Assembly: GCA_013215055.1 (NCBI GenBank) | Contig: JABSRQ010000033.1 | Span: forward strand, 13,297-47,052 | Origin: Pseudomonadales bacterium | GTDB taxonomy: Bacteria; Pseudomonadota; Gammaproteobacteria; Pseudomonadales; DT-91 | Length of the DNA: 33,756 nt | Direction: 5' to 3' | Shown here: positions 9,615 to 19,606 of the stretch, in pieces | Position numbering within the stretch: the stretch's first letter is position 1 | How the letters are laid out: the number at the start of each line of letters is the position of its first letter | Program-made: the position numbers and the translations under genes | The notes under the pieces: generated by a model | Databases searched by the model: none | What the model was told of the DNA's origin: nothing | Seen by the model: only the letters and a program-made list of their open reading frames with translations

Positions 9615-9947
9615 ATGTTGGATTTATTGATTCCCGCTGCACAGGCTCAAACCGGAGTTCCTCAATCAGGTGGCGAGATGATTCAGTTGGGTATGATTGT
9701 TGTTTTGTTTGTGGTTTTCTATTTTTTGATTATTCGCCCACAGCGTAAACGCCAAAAAGATCAGGATAATATGATTTCTGCATTGCAGGTCGGCGATGAA
9801 GTTTCAACCAATGCCGGCATCCTGGGTAAAGTAAGAAAGCAGGATGAAAACTACGTGGTATTAAAAGTGGCTGATAATGTGGAATTAAAATTCCAAAAAG
9901 CATCCATACTTGCGGTTTTACCTAAAGGTACAATCAAGGCTATTTAG
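9615..9947 (+). CDS. yajC: Preprotein translocase subunit YajC
   Basis: Small inner-membrane partner of the SecDF-YajC holotranslocon. The 110 residues contain one transmembrane helix (about 23-40, QLGMIVVLFVVFYFLIIRPQ) followed by the very conserved RPQRKRQKD and a cytosolic domain with LQVGDEVSTNAGILGKV. Upstream AAGG at 9605 supports the ATG. The usual neighbours tgt, secD and secF are absent: the next gene overlaps the yajC stop codon by one base and encodes a PLP enzyme. Identification is secure; the context is unusual. Confidence 0.95.
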   Translation: MLDLLIPAAQAQTGVPQSGGEMIQLGMIVVLFVVFYFLIIRPQRKRQKDQDNMISALQVGDEVSTNAGILGKVRKQDENYVVLKVADNVELKFQKASILAVLPKGTIKAI

Positions 9948-10978
9948 TGCCTCACTCTTTAGTTCTACCTTCGACAGTAACGTTAGCGGAACAACTTCCG
10001 CTGGCTTTACTGCCTACCCCCTTTCATCTTCTTACACGTCTGAGCGAACAGCTGGCGGGGCCTAGAATTTGGATTAAGCGTGATGACCTTACCGGCTGTG
10101 CCGCCTCAGGCAATAAAATTCGTAAGCTAGCCTATACCTTGGCATACGCTAAAAATAACGGCTGTGACACGGTGATTACCTGCGGTGGGTTGCAGTCTAA
10201 CCATTGCCGAGCTACGGCTATTCTTGCTGCGCAGCAGGGCTTAAAATGTATCTTGATTCTTCGAGGCAGTCCGCCTGAAAAGTTGCTGGCTAATACCTTG
10301 CTGGGTGCATTGGCAGGCGCTCAGATTCATTACCATCAAGTTAAGGATTATCAAAAAAACTGCGCTCAATTGTTGCTACAAGCTCAGGAGGGTGTGGCTG
10401 ACAACGGTGGCAGGGCACATATCATCCCCACCGGTGCCAGTGATGGAATAGGTGCCTGGGGTTATATTGATGCGGCGTTTGAGCTTATGGATGATTTTAA
10501 ACGTAATGACCTTTCCCCCGCGGCGGTGGTGTTTGCAACGGGTTCCGGTGGCACCCAAGCCGGTTTAACATTGGGTATGCATTTGGCTAAATCGTCTATC
10601 GATATATTAGGTGTTAATGTTTGTGATGATGCGGCTTATTTTCAGGCTAAGGTTCGTAGCGACTGCCAGGATTGGCAGCAGCGCTTCGATAAGACGTGTA
10701 GCATTGATGTCAATAGGTTAAATATTCAGGTATTAGACGGCTATGTGGGCCCGGGTTATGGCTTGGCAGATGCATCAGTGTTTGAGTTAATTCATAAGCT
10801 GGCAAGTGTTGAGGGTATTGTGTTAGATCCCTGTTATACCGGTAAAGCCTTTTTAGCGCTGGTAAAAGAGATTCAAAAAGGCCGCTTTGATAACCGTCAA
10901 GATGTGGTTTTTTTGCACACCGGTGGTATTTTTTCTAACTTCGCTTATATCGATGAGCTTAACGCCGCTCTGGCTTAA
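9947..10978 (+). CDS. dcyD: D-cysteine desulfhydrase / ACC deaminase family PLP enzyme
   Basis: Fold-type II PLP enzyme that eliminates sulfide and ammonia from D-cysteine, or acts as a related deaminase. The 343 residues show IWIKRDDLTGCAASGNKIRKL with the PLP lysine K57, the nucleophile region CGGLQSNHCRA, and the phosphate-binding loop ATGSGGTQAGL. The DcyD and true ACC-deaminase branches cannot be told apart by eye; the nearby CysB and TauE/SafE exporter favour sulfur metabolism. It starts at GTG 9947, inside the yajC stop (TAGTG), which suggests translational coupling. Its TAA interlocks with the alr stop in a shared TTAA. Confidence 0.82.
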   Translation: MPHSLVLPSTVTLAEQLPLALLPTPFHLLTRLSEQLAGPRIWIKRDDLTGCAASGNKIRKLAYTLAYAKNNGCDTVITCGGLQSNHCRATAILAAQQGLKCILILRGSPPEKLLANTLLGALAGAQIHYHQVKDYQKNCAQLLLQAQEGVADNGGRAHIIPTGASDGIGAWGYIDAAFELMDDFKRNDLSPAAVVFATGSGGTQAGLTLGMHLAKSSIDILGVNVCDDAAYFQAKVRSDCQDWQQRFDKTCSIDVNRLNIQVLDGYVGPGYGLADASVFELIHKLASVEGIVLDPCYTGKAFLALVKEIQKGRFDNRQDVVFLHTGGIFSNFAYIDELNAALA

Positions 10979-12048
10979 ATTAAAATTCTAGGTACTCGGT
11001 CACTGACCGCGGTTAGTAATTGATAGGCGATGGTGTCACTGTGTGTGGCAATAACCTCCACCGGCAAACCCTCTCCCCATAACGTAACTTCTGTCCCAGC
11101 CTCTAATTCAGGTGCGGTGGTGATATCTACAGTGATTAAATCCATGGAAACCCTGCCGACGAGCGGGTAAAATTGGCCATTGATAAGCACGGGTGTGCCA
11201 TCTTTGGCATGCCTTGGGTAGCCGTCTGCATAACCGGCTGAAATAGTAGCAATGTGGCTTGTCTGGTTAGCCTTCCATTTGCCGTTATAACCTACGGATT
11301 CACCGGCCTCTATCTCTCGGGTATTAAGGATTTTGGCTTTTAATGTCATAACCGCCTTTAAATCAACGTCATGTTCAAATTCGTGACTGGGTTTAACGCC
11401 ATATAACATGATGCCTGGGCGTACGTAATCAAAATGAATGTTTTTATGGTGTAACAGCGCTGCCGAGTTAGCGATGCTTAAGCTCTGAAGTTGATGCTGA
11501 CTAAGGCATTTTTCAAAGCGTTGCTGCTGCAGTTTGTTGCTAGGGCTTTGGGCTTCATCTGCGCTAGAGAGATGGCTGAGCACACCCAGGCATTGAATGT
11601 CGGCTGTTTGTTCAATAAAGCCCAGGATGTCATTCAGTTCATGACTGCTTAATCCTAGCCTGTGCATGCCAGTATCCACTTTTAGCCATATTTTGATTTT
11701 ACCCGGAAGGGCATTTTTTTTAAATGCCAAGCAAAGTTCTTTTGAGTGAATAACCGCATCCAGGTCGTGTTCTATGCAACAAAGAATGTCTGCCCAGAGT
11801 AATATGCCGCTCAAGACCATGATTGGACTGGTAATGCCCGCGTCTCTTAATTGCATGGCCTCATCGATTCTGGCAACTGCAAAATAATCCGACTTATTTA
11901 GCGTTTTAGCAACCGTCAGTGCGCCATGCCCATAAGCATTCGCCTTAATAACGGTAATGATTTTGGCATTATTGGCGGCGTGTTTGCAGATCTGAAAGTT
12001 GTGATTAAGCGCGTTGCTTGAAATCTCAGCCCAGATCAAATTCTGCAT
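10975..12048 (-). CDS. alr: Alanine racemase
   Basis: PLP-dependent racemase that supplies D-alanine for the cell wall. From the chosen start it is 357 residues, normal for the family. Motifs: VIKANAYGHG with the PLP lysine K35, the substrate-binding VRPGIMLYG, and SVGYNGKW with the catalytic Tyr254. The frame is open for 20 more codons upstream, but ATG 12048 has AAGGAT seven bases before it and begins at the family N-terminus (MQNLIWAEI), so 12048 is preferred. It lies 37 bases after the TauE/SafE gene, probably in one operon, and ends tail-to-tail with the PLP enzyme, sharing TTAA. Confidence 0.93.
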   Translation of the reverse strand: MQNLIWAEISSNALNHNFQICKHAANNAKIITVIKANAYGHGALTVAKTLNKSDYFAVARIDEAMQLRDAGITSPIMVLSGILLWADILCCIEHDLDAVIHSKELCLAFKKNALPGKIKIWLKVDTGMHRLGLSSHELNDILGFIEQTADIQCLGVLSHLSSADEAQSPSNKLQQQRFEKCLSQHQLQSLSIANSAALLHHKNIHFDYVRPGIMLYGVKPSHEFEHDVDLKAVMTLKAKILNTREIEAGESVGYNGKWKANQTSHIATISAGYADGYPRHAKDGTPVLINGQFYPLVGRVSMDLITVDITTAPELEAGTEVTLWGEGLPVEVIATHSDTIAYQLLTAVSDRVPRILI

Positions 12049-12085
12049 TATTGGTATCCTTACGTGCAATGTTACTTGCGAGTGT

Positions 12086-12886
12086 TTAAAAGAAAGCGAA
12101 TCTTGCACCCAAGATTAATAATATCAGTGCCAGCAGATTATACATAAAACGTTCGGGAAGGTGTGCGCCAAGTTTTGTGCCTATATAAACGGCTGGGATG
12201 GAACCTATTAACAAGCCTGTTAATAATGTGAAGTCGACGTTACCCAAAAACAAGAAGTGGCCCATGCCTGCCATCAGTGTGAGGGGTACTGCATGTGCTA
12301 AATCAGTGCCTATAATTTGCATGGTGGGTAGGCGGGTATATAACACTAACAATATAGCGGTACCAAACGCTCCTGCACCTACTGACGATAACGTGACGCA
12401 GACGCCTAAGGCTAAGCCTGATGCGAAGGTAAATAAGGCTCTGCGTTTATAGAGCAAGCTGCTTTCTTCATCTTGATGTTTAGATGCGTAACTTTGAATC
12501 TTTTGTTTAAATAATAACACCCCGGCTGTGAAGATCAGCATAAAGCCAAGTGCGGTTGTTAGGATATGTTGGTAGCCATCGGCATTGGGGAATAAAAACT
12601 TTAATGTCAGTGCGGTGATAATAGAAGCCGGTAGGCTTCCTGCTAACAAGGTTAATACGATGCGCCAGTTAATATTGCCACGCTTGCTATGCATAAAAAC
12701 ACCGCCGCCTTTGGTGATGGCGGCATATAATAAATCGGTGCCTATGGCGATGTGGTAGGGGATATTCATCAATATCAAAATAGGCGTCATTAACGAACCG
12801 CCGCCTACACCGGTTAAACCAATTAACAAACCAACAAATGCGCCGGATGCTATGTATAAAACTAAATTGACTAAATCAGGGGCCAT
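12086..12886 (-). CDS. Sulfite exporter TauE/SafE family membrane protein
   Basis: Integral inner-membrane protein of the TSUP family, which carries sulfite, sulfoacetate or other small organic anions. The 266 residues are almost all hydrophobic helices, about seven to eight. Two family signatures are visible: the N-terminal GLLIGLTGVGGGSLMTPIL with GTDLLYAAITK, and the internal-repeat copy TLSSVGAGAFGTAILLVLY with GTDLAHAVPL. The start is ATG 12886 with a weak ribosome-binding site. It diverges from cysB across 161 bases, the usual layout for a LysR-type regulator and its target, which together with dcyD favours a sulfur substrate. The exact cargo is unknown. alr follows 37 bases downstream. 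Confidence 0.87.
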   Translation of the reverse strand: MAPDLVNLVLYIASGAFVGLLIGLTGVGGGSLMTPILILMNIPYHIAIGTDLLYAAITKGGGVFMHSKRGNINWRIVLTLLAGSLPASIITALTLKFLFPNADGYQHILTTALGFMLIFTAGVLLFKQKIQSYASKHQDEESSLLYKRRALFTFASGLALGVCVTLSSVGAGAFGTAILLVLYTRLPTMQIIGTDLAHAVPLTLMAGMGHFLFLGNVDFTLLTGLLIGSIPAVYIGTKLGAHLPERFMYNLLALILLILGARFAFF

Positions 12887-14022
<1,136 letters not shown>

Positions 14023-14040
14023 CCACTGTTAGTGGTTTAT

Positions 14041-14073
14041 AAAGGGCAGCTGGTAAAAAGGCTGCCCTTTTTT
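14041..14073 (+). terminator. Intrinsic terminator after cysB
   Basis: Arms aaagggcagc (14041-14050) and gctgcccttt (14061-14070) pair perfectly around a 10-base loop and run into six T. It lies 18 bases after the cysB stop. Confidence 0.88.
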
Positions 14074-14134
14074 ATTGTAATTTATTTATTAAGCCGTTAA
14101 TCTCGCGCAAATTTATTCTGTTTTGGAGTGTAAT

Positions 14135-14752
14135 ATGGAACTGGCGTGTCTTGACCTTGAGGGTGTTTTAATTCCGGAAATCTGGATTGCTTTTGCTGAG
14201 CTGACTGGCATTGAAGAGCTGAAGGCGACTACCCGTGACATCCCCGATTACGATGTATTGATGAAGCAGCGTTTAAAAATCTTAGAAGAAAACAACTTAG
14301 GCCTACCGGATATACAAAAAGTTATAGCGGAATTGAAGCCGCTGGATGGTGCGATAGAGTTTGTTGATTGGCTGCGTGAGCGTTTCCAGGTAATCATCTT
14401 ATCGGATACGTTTTATGAGTTTTCTGCACCGCTAATGAAGCAGCTAGGCTATCCAACCTTGTTTTGTCATAAGTTGGATGTGGATGAAAATGGCCGAGTT
14501 GTCGATTATAAATTGCGTCAGAAAGATCCTAAGCGTCAATCTATCAAGGCTTTCCACTCTTTGAATTATCGCTGCATCGCGGCCGGTGATTCATACAACG
14601 ATACAACCATGTTGTCAGAAGCGGAGGCAGGTATCTTATTTCATGCACCCGATAATGTTATTGCTGAATTTCCGCAATTCCCATCTGTGCAGACCTTTGA
14701 AGATTTGAAGAAGGAATTTATCAAGGCCAGTAACAGAGATTTAACGTTATAA
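14135..14752 (+). CDS. thrH: Phosphoserine phosphatase / homoserine phosphotransferase ThrH
   Basis: HAD-family enzyme that dephosphorylates phosphoserine and can transfer the phosphate to homoserine. The 205 residues follow the Pseudomonas ThrH as I remember it almost throughout: CLDLEGVLIPEIW (nucleophile D7, acid E9), TRDIPDYDVLMKQRL, VILSDTFYEFSAPLM, RQKDPKRQS and AAGDSYNDTTM. A TTG four codons upstream is open, but ATG 14135 has GGAG six bases before it and gives the family N-terminus MELACLD. In P. aeruginosa the order, as I recall, is cysB ... cysH-thrH; here cysH is missing between them. A terminator follows. Confidence 0.95.
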   Translation: MELACLDLEGVLIPEIWIAFAELTGIEELKATTRDIPDYDVLMKQRLKILEENNLGLPDIQKVIAELKPLDGAIEFVDWLRERFQVIILSDTFYEFSAPLMKQLGYPTLFCHKLDVDENGRVVDYKLRQKDPKRQSIKAFHSLNYRCIAAGDSYNDTTMLSEAEAGILFHAPDNVIAEFPQFPSVQTFEDLKKEFIKASNRDLTL

Positions 14753-14780
14753 GTGTAACGTGTTTGAATAACGATTATTA

Positions 14781-14804
14781 AAAGTCTGCTTGCAGGCTTT
14801 TTTT
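14781..14804 (+). terminator. Intrinsic terminator after thrH
   Basis: Arms aaagtctg (14781-14788) and caggcttt (14793-14800), with one G-U pair and a 4-base loop, are followed by T to 14804. The T-run overlaps the stop codon of the convergent diguanylate cyclase gene. Confidence 0.8.
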
Positions 14805-15960
14805 ATGCCTTAAGGTCTTCAAAAAACACAAAGTCTTTTTTATCTTGTTTGGCTGCATACATAGCCATGTCGGCGGCATTACGCAAATGATTCTCATCTC
14901 GCGTCTTGGGGTATTGGGCTATGCCAATGCTTGCTGTGACAGCAAAGGTTTTTTCGCCAATCGTCAGGGGGGTGCTGATGTTGTGGCATAAACGTGTGGC
15001 AAGAATGGTTAGCTGGCTGATGGAGGTTTCACCTTGCACGATTACCGCAAATTCATCGCCGCCGACTCTGGCGGTAATATCATCGACTCGGGTGGTTTTT
15101 TTCATCTGCTGCGCAACATGCTTTAATATTTCATCGCCTATATGGTGACCGTTTAAGTCGTTAATGGGTTTAAAGTCATTTAAATCAATGAGTAGTAACG
15201 CAACTTGCACGCCTTCAATACGGTTGGAGCGGTGTATGGCTGCATTGATTTCAATATCAAACTGTTTGCGGTTGGCCAGAGCTGTTAAGTCATCATGTGT
15301 CGCTATGTAGGAGAGTTTTTCGCGTTCTATATGACGTTGAATAAGAAGTCGGCGTGTTAGGCCATCATAAAGCATAACCAGGGATAATAAGGTGGTGGTG
15401 TAGTAGATCCAGAGAATGGCCTCCATCGTCTTTTTATCGGTAGGCGCTATGGTTTGAGGTAAGGCCATTCCATAAGTGTCCATCTGAATGAGAATGGCGT
15501 AGATAAGCAAGGTGGCAGTGGCGTAACAAAGTGCGGTTTTTCTATTACTCAATAGAAAGGCAATGATAACGGGTAAGGGTAAAAAAACCGGGGCAATGCT
15601 GCCATGAATACCGCCGGTAAAAAATATACCTAACAGTATGGCGAAATAGATGCTGGCTACAAAACTGTGAACAAGTTTGGCGTAATTTGAATGGCCCCTA
15701 AGCTTTAACAGTATCACAATAAGGCTGGAGCCTAGTGATAGGCAGATAAAGGAGTTAATAATGATGGGGGTGATTTTCCCGTGACTTAATACCGGGAAGT
15801 ACAGGGCAAAACTTAATACGGCCACAATAGTGAAAATCAACATGCCACTTAATAGCTGGTAGCGATATGTGGCATCTAAGTCATTGAGGTCAGTCAGGAT
15901 ATCAGTGGGAATAAACCGGTCTCTGAAATTGGCTGTAGCGGCAGTGATTTTACTCAGCAC
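14803..15960 (-). CDS. Membrane-bound diguanylate cyclase (GGDEF domain)
   Basis: Makes c-di-GMP from two GTP. The 385 residues have an N-terminal membrane region of about six helices (roughly 38-200, including LIFTIVAVLSFALYF and LWIYYTTTLLSLVMLY), similar in layout to MASE-type sensors but not assigned to one. A short coil then leads to a full GGDEF domain: DDLTALANRKQF (223-234), the intact RVGGDEF with GGDEF at 300-304, and an RVDD inhibitory site (291-294). Activity and product feedback are therefore expected. The start is GTG 15960, with GGGA upstream. The stop codon overlaps the T-run of the thrH terminator. Confidence 0.9.
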   Translation of the reverse strand: MLSKITAATANFRDRFIPTDILTDLNDLDATYRYQLLSGMLIFTIVAVLSFALYFPVLSHGKITPIIINSFICLSLGSSLIVILLKLRGHSNYAKLVHSFVASIYFAILLGIFFTGGIHGSIAPVFLPLPVIIAFLLSNRKTALCYATATLLIYAILIQMDTYGMALPQTIAPTDKKTMEAILWIYYTTTLLSLVMLYDGLTRRLLIQRHIEREKLSYIATHDDLTALANRKQFDIEINAAIHRSNRIEGVQVALLLIDLNDFKPINDLNGHHIGDEILKHVAQQMKKTTRVDDITARVGGDEFAVIVQGETSISQLTILATRLCHNISTPLTIGEKTFAVTASIGIAQYPKTRDENHLRNAADMAMYAAKQDKKDFVFFEDLKA

Positions 15961-16070
15961 GGTTATCCCATAAGGTACTTAATTGTTTATATTTAGCATA
16001 ACACATTATTTTATTACTGTTGTTGAAGTCCTTTTTATCGAGTATGGCAGTCTTACTCTTTTAAACAGGG

Positions 16071-16451
16071 TTATTTGAGCCTGATGCAGATGAAGGTTCT
16101 ATGCTCAATTTTACCGGCAAGCTTAGAAAAAATATTTAATAACCGCATCTGCCAGCCATAAGATTTGATGAGTGCATCATGGGCATAGATAATGTCTTGT
16201 TTACCCTTTAAAAGTTCGGCGTCAGCGTCCTGCCATTCACCCTGCAAAGTGCCTGTTACCGTGCAGGGGTTAATTTTTACCGCCGAAAAGTTACGTATAC
16301 GTTTAACCTTGCCTGCCTTTGATTCAGAGAAGCAAAAGAGCGCTTCGCGCTCCTGATCATAGGCAAACCAGACGGGCGTATTTACCCAGCTACCATCACG
16401 TTTTTGTGTTGATAGGCTGAGGTAGTTACCTTGCTGCCAGTTATGGCTCAC
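16071..16451 (-). CDS. PPOX-type (pyridoxamine 5'-phosphate oxidase fold) small flavoprotein
   Basis: The 126 residues resemble the split-barrel PPOX family that binds FMN or F420: an N-terminal LSLSTQKRDGSWVNTPVWFAYD, then ALFCFSESKAGKVKRIRNFSAVKINPC, and a C-terminal TFICIRLK. The reaction is unknown; relatives reduce or bind flavins, biliverdin or F420. The start is GTG 16451, which overlaps the rnb stop by four bases (GTGA), so the two are translated together. What links it to RNase II is unclear. Confidence 0.72.
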   Translation of the reverse strand: MSHNWQQGNYLSLSTQKRDGSWVNTPVWFAYDQEREALFCFSESKAGKVKRIRNFSAVKINPCTVTGTLQGEWQDADAELLKGKQDIIYAHDALIKSYGWQMRLLNIFSKLAGKIEHRTFICIRLK

Positions 16452-18433
16452 GATGTGGTGTCGGTTAGTTTTAAGCGTATTTGACGCTGACGTAAGTCGA
16501 TATTGTCCAGGGTGATGTCGATGACTTGATTAAGCTTGTAGCATTTATCATCGCTGATTAATTGCAGAGACTCCTGCTTAAACGTAAAGTTGCCATCGAG
16601 TTTGCGCACCTCAATCTGTGCATGCATATCAAATTCCTTAAGGTAAACACCAATCATGCGGTGATTGATCATGGAAATTTCACAGCTATAGCTTTGACCT
16701 TTAAATTGCTGGATATATTGGCACTTCAGATTCAGTTCGCAGTCACGCTGTGCATCCCTGACTGCTTGATTGGCCGTGTTTAGCTGCAGTAATTCATCGT
16801 CGCTTAGGGATAGTGGCTCATCGGCTATAATACCTTTGATCATGCGATGGCAGATTAAATCACTGTATTTTCTTAATGGAGATGTGAAGGTTGTGTAGCT
16901 ATCAAACCCTAAGCCAAAATGCGGGGTGGACTGGGTAGACCATTCACTGCGATTCAGTTTCTTGCGTAAAATATCACGTAATGGCAGTTCTTCACTGAGT
17001 GCAGGTAATTGTTTTTGCAGTGCTCTGTATTCAACGATATCTGATAATGTGTCGGCATCTATGTCTAGCTCTATGTTTTTAAATAGCTTTTTTATACCCG
17101 GCATTTGATCTTGCTTGAAACCATTGTGCGAAAGAAATAGGCCGCTGGCTGCGTTTTTGGATAAATAAGCTGCGGTTGCCTGATTGCAGCAGAGCATACA
17201 TTCTTCAACCAGTTTCTGGGCCTGATTCCGATCAAAGCGGGTGATCTGGGCAATTTTACCTTTGTCATCTAATTGAAAGCGGTAGTCAGCATATTCATCC
17301 ATGATTAGCGCGTTGAGTTGACGCCATTGAAAGCGCTGCTTGGCAAAGTCGTTTAGCATTTGTAATTGTTCGCCAACTTCTTCGTTAATGCTGGTGCCTT
17401 CTTCGATTTTTGCAGTTTCAAGGAATGCAGCAACATTCTCATAGGCGAGCTTGGCCTTGCTTTTAATAACAGCCTGAGTGTAATCGCAGGATATGATTTG
17501 CGCATCGTTATCGGTTTTTATCGTGCAGATAAACGCTAATCGACTTTCATTGGGACGTAAAGAGCAGATATTTGATGACAGGACATCGGGCAGCATGGGC
17601 ACTTTTTGTCCGGGCAGGTATATGCTGCTGGATTGTTTGGCGGCGATTTTGTCCAGTGCTGAGCCAGGCTCAACAAAACTTGATGTATCGGCAATCGCAA
17701 CATCTAATTGCCAGCCTTGGTCAGTCTTTTGAATATGTAGTGCATCGTCCAGATCTTGCGTATTAGGTCCGTCGATAGTGACAAAGCATAGGTCACGTTT
17801 ATCTGTTTTGGTGGGAATCAGCTGCTCTAAAGTCTGTTCTGCGGTTTGACGAATTGCGGCTAATTCATCTTGCTGCCAAACTTTATCTTCTATGCCTTGC
17901 TTAACGATGGCATAACGGTGCTCTATAAACGGGTCGCCGGGCTGGCCAATCATGGCGATCACTTCGGCTTGTACACGGCCTTTGTTTTTAAATGGGTGTT
18001 GGCATACTTTGGCTGAGATAAGGTCGCCATCTTTGAGGTTTTTACGGTATTTTGGCGGAATAAATATCCAGCGATTTAACTGCGCGTGATCAGGAATGAC
18101 ATAATATTGGTCGTTTTTAACTTTTACCGAGCCAATAAAATTGGGCAAATTAGAGCTAAAGAACTTTTCTATTTTGGCGATGGGTTTGTCGGCTTTTTTG
18201 CCGTTCTTGCCACTGTCCTTTTCGTTGAGCTGAAGCACTACTTGAACATAATCCCCCGGTAATACACGCTCCATTTCACCTTGGGGTAATAAATATTCCT
18301 GGCCATCGTCTTCACTCACCAGAAAACCAAAGCGTTTACTGGTGCCTTTTACCGTGCCTTTAATCCTGGGGACGGAGGCATGGATATCTTGTTTAAGCTG
18401 CTTTAGTTGGCTGAGTGAAGATAAATCTAGCAT
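16448..18433 (-). CDS. rnb: Exoribonuclease II (RNase II/R family)
   Basis: Hydrolytic 3'-5' exoribonuclease that degrades mRNA in the cytosol. The 661 residues match RNase II in length (about 644) rather than RNase R (about 800). Order: cold-shock-type domains (about 22-165, with KGTSKRFGFLVSEDDGQEYLLP), the RNB domain with the metal-binding cluster TIDGPNTQDLDDA (D221, D227, D229, D230), FTSPLRKYSDLICHRMI (about 520), and a C-terminal S1 domain (about 570-655). ATG 18433 is the only good start. A flavoprotein gene overlaps its stop codon by four bases. Confidence 0.92.
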   Translation of the reverse strand: MLDLSSLSQLKQLKQDIHASVPRIKGTVKGTSKRFGFLVSEDDGQEYLLPQGEMERVLPGDYVQVVLQLNEKDSGKNGKKADKPIAKIEKFFSSNLPNFIGSVKVKNDQYYVIPDHAQLNRWIFIPPKYRKNLKDGDLISAKVCQHPFKNKGRVQAEVIAMIGQPGDPFIEHRYAIVKQGIEDKVWQQDELAAIRQTAEQTLEQLIPTKTDKRDLCFVTIDGPNTQDLDDALHIQKTDQGWQLDVAIADTSSFVEPGSALDKIAAKQSSSIYLPGQKVPMLPDVLSSNICSLRPNESRLAFICTIKTDNDAQIISCDYTQAVIKSKAKLAYENVAAFLETAKIEEGTSINEEVGEQLQMLNDFAKQRFQWRQLNALIMDEYADYRFQLDDKGKIAQITRFDRNQAQKLVEECMLCCNQATAAYLSKNAASGLFLSHNGFKQDQMPGIKKLFKNIELDIDADTLSDIVEYRALQKQLPALSEELPLRDILRKKLNRSEWSTQSTPHFGLGFDSYTTFTSPLRKYSDLICHRMIKGIIADEPLSLSDDELLQLNTANQAVRDAQRDCELNLKCQYIQQFKGQSYSCEISMINHRMIGVYLKEFDMHAQIEVRKLDGNFTFKQESLQLISDDKCYKLNQVIDITLDNIDLRQRQIRLKLTDTTS

Positions 18434-18508
18434 GTTGAATTCTCGAATAAAATCGCGACAAAGAGTAGCAGAAAATGCGGCATCATTAAATGTCCCGCGC
18501 CTTAAGTT

Positions 18509-19522
18509 TTAAGCAAAAGTAATTAAAGCCTGCTTTAGGGGGTGATTATCATCAAAAGTCGGGAAATCTTCATCCACCGAGATCAGCTTTAAATCAGTAA
18601 TAGGGCGTTTATTTTTTTCACAACAGCGTGAAATGCCATCAATCCATTGTTGCTGATCAACTTGAGCGACGTTATTGGTGCAAAATAATTGCCCGCCGGG
18701 GCGAGTCGTTAATAATGCGGGTTTAAATACGCTGTTGTAATCCCTGACTAAATCGACAGTGCCAAATTTACTTTTAGCCCAGCGTGGAGGGTCTAACACC
18801 ACGATATCAAAATCCTGTTTGGGGTATTGTTTTAGGCCTTTAATACCTCGCTTCTGGCGAACAGGAATGCTTAAGCCTGCCATTTGGCGTATTGCCAAGA
18901 AATAGTCTTCATGAATAAACTGCGTTTTCTCTGTGTCCAGCTGGTTTTCTAATAGGCTTTTTTTACCCGCATCCAGGGCTGAAATAGCAAAATCGACATT
19001 CACGACTTTGCTGGCCCCGGCGCTTGCAGCCGCAATACCAATGCCGCAGCTGAAGCTGAAGGTGTTGAGTACGGTTTTATGTTGACTAATGCTTTTTATA
19101 AGCCGTCGTGCATGGCGGAAATCCAAAAATAATAACGGGTCTTGTCCTGCGTGCCTCATGTCACTGAAATAGCGTATGCCATTTTCCGTAATAACCGTGC
19201 TTTTAGCATCACCAACAATACATTGGCGAGACTGTTTAGTGCCTTTAGCGCGATTATGGTAAAAAACATTTTTTATTTCGGGCTTATGCTGGAAATAAAA
19301 AGTGTAAATGTCGATCAGCGTTTGCGGTGATATGGGCGTGTGGAAGCTTTGAATCAATAGGTTGCTGGCGTATCTATCGATAGTCAGCCCCATGATACCC
19401 TCAACTGAGCCATGAAAAAGTCGGTAGCAGTCGGTTTGCTGTTGCTGCATTTGCGCTAAAAACAGCGCTCTTTTATCAAAGGCCTGTTCAAGGTGATTTA
19501 TCATTGCATGAATCTCTGTCAT
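18509..19522 (-). CDS. Class I SAM-dependent methyltransferase, RlmI-like (COG1092)
   Basis: Probable rRNA (cytosine-C5) or related methyltransferase. The roughly 337 residues show an N-terminal RFHGSVEGIMGLTIDRY-like region (PUA-derived part reduced compared with RlmI), the SAM-binding motif I TFSFSCGIGIAAASAGA, an acidic VNVDFAIS, and the catalytic VLDPPRW. Three starts are possible: GTG 19534, ATG 19522 and ATG 19504. None has a convincing ribosome-binding site, and 19522 is a compromise. The gene is divergent from the Smr-domain gene across a short gap. The substrate cannot be named. Confidence 0.8.
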   Translation of the reverse strand: MTEIHAMINHLEQAFDKRALFLAQMQQQQTDCYRLFHGSVEGIMGLTIDRYASNLLIQSFHTPISPQTLIDIYTFYFQHKPEIKNVFYHNRAKGTKQSRQCIVGDAKSTVITENGIRYFSDMRHAGQDPLLFLDFRHARRLIKSISQHKTVLNTFSFSCGIGIAAASAGASKVVNVDFAISALDAGKKSLLENQLDTEKTQFIHEDYFLAIRQMAGLSIPVRQKRGIKGLKQYPKQDFDIVVLDPPRWAKSKFGTVDLVRDYNSVFKPALLTTRPGGQLFCTNNVAQVDQQQWIDGISRCCEKNKRPITDLKLISVDEDFPTFDDNHPLKQALITFA

Positions 19523-19606
19523 AGCCTGCGGCACTCAAAATCGTTATTCTATAAACAATTGCCTTTTGCGCATAGTTTTAACGTTGAATATCTTTGTAGG
19601 CGCTGT

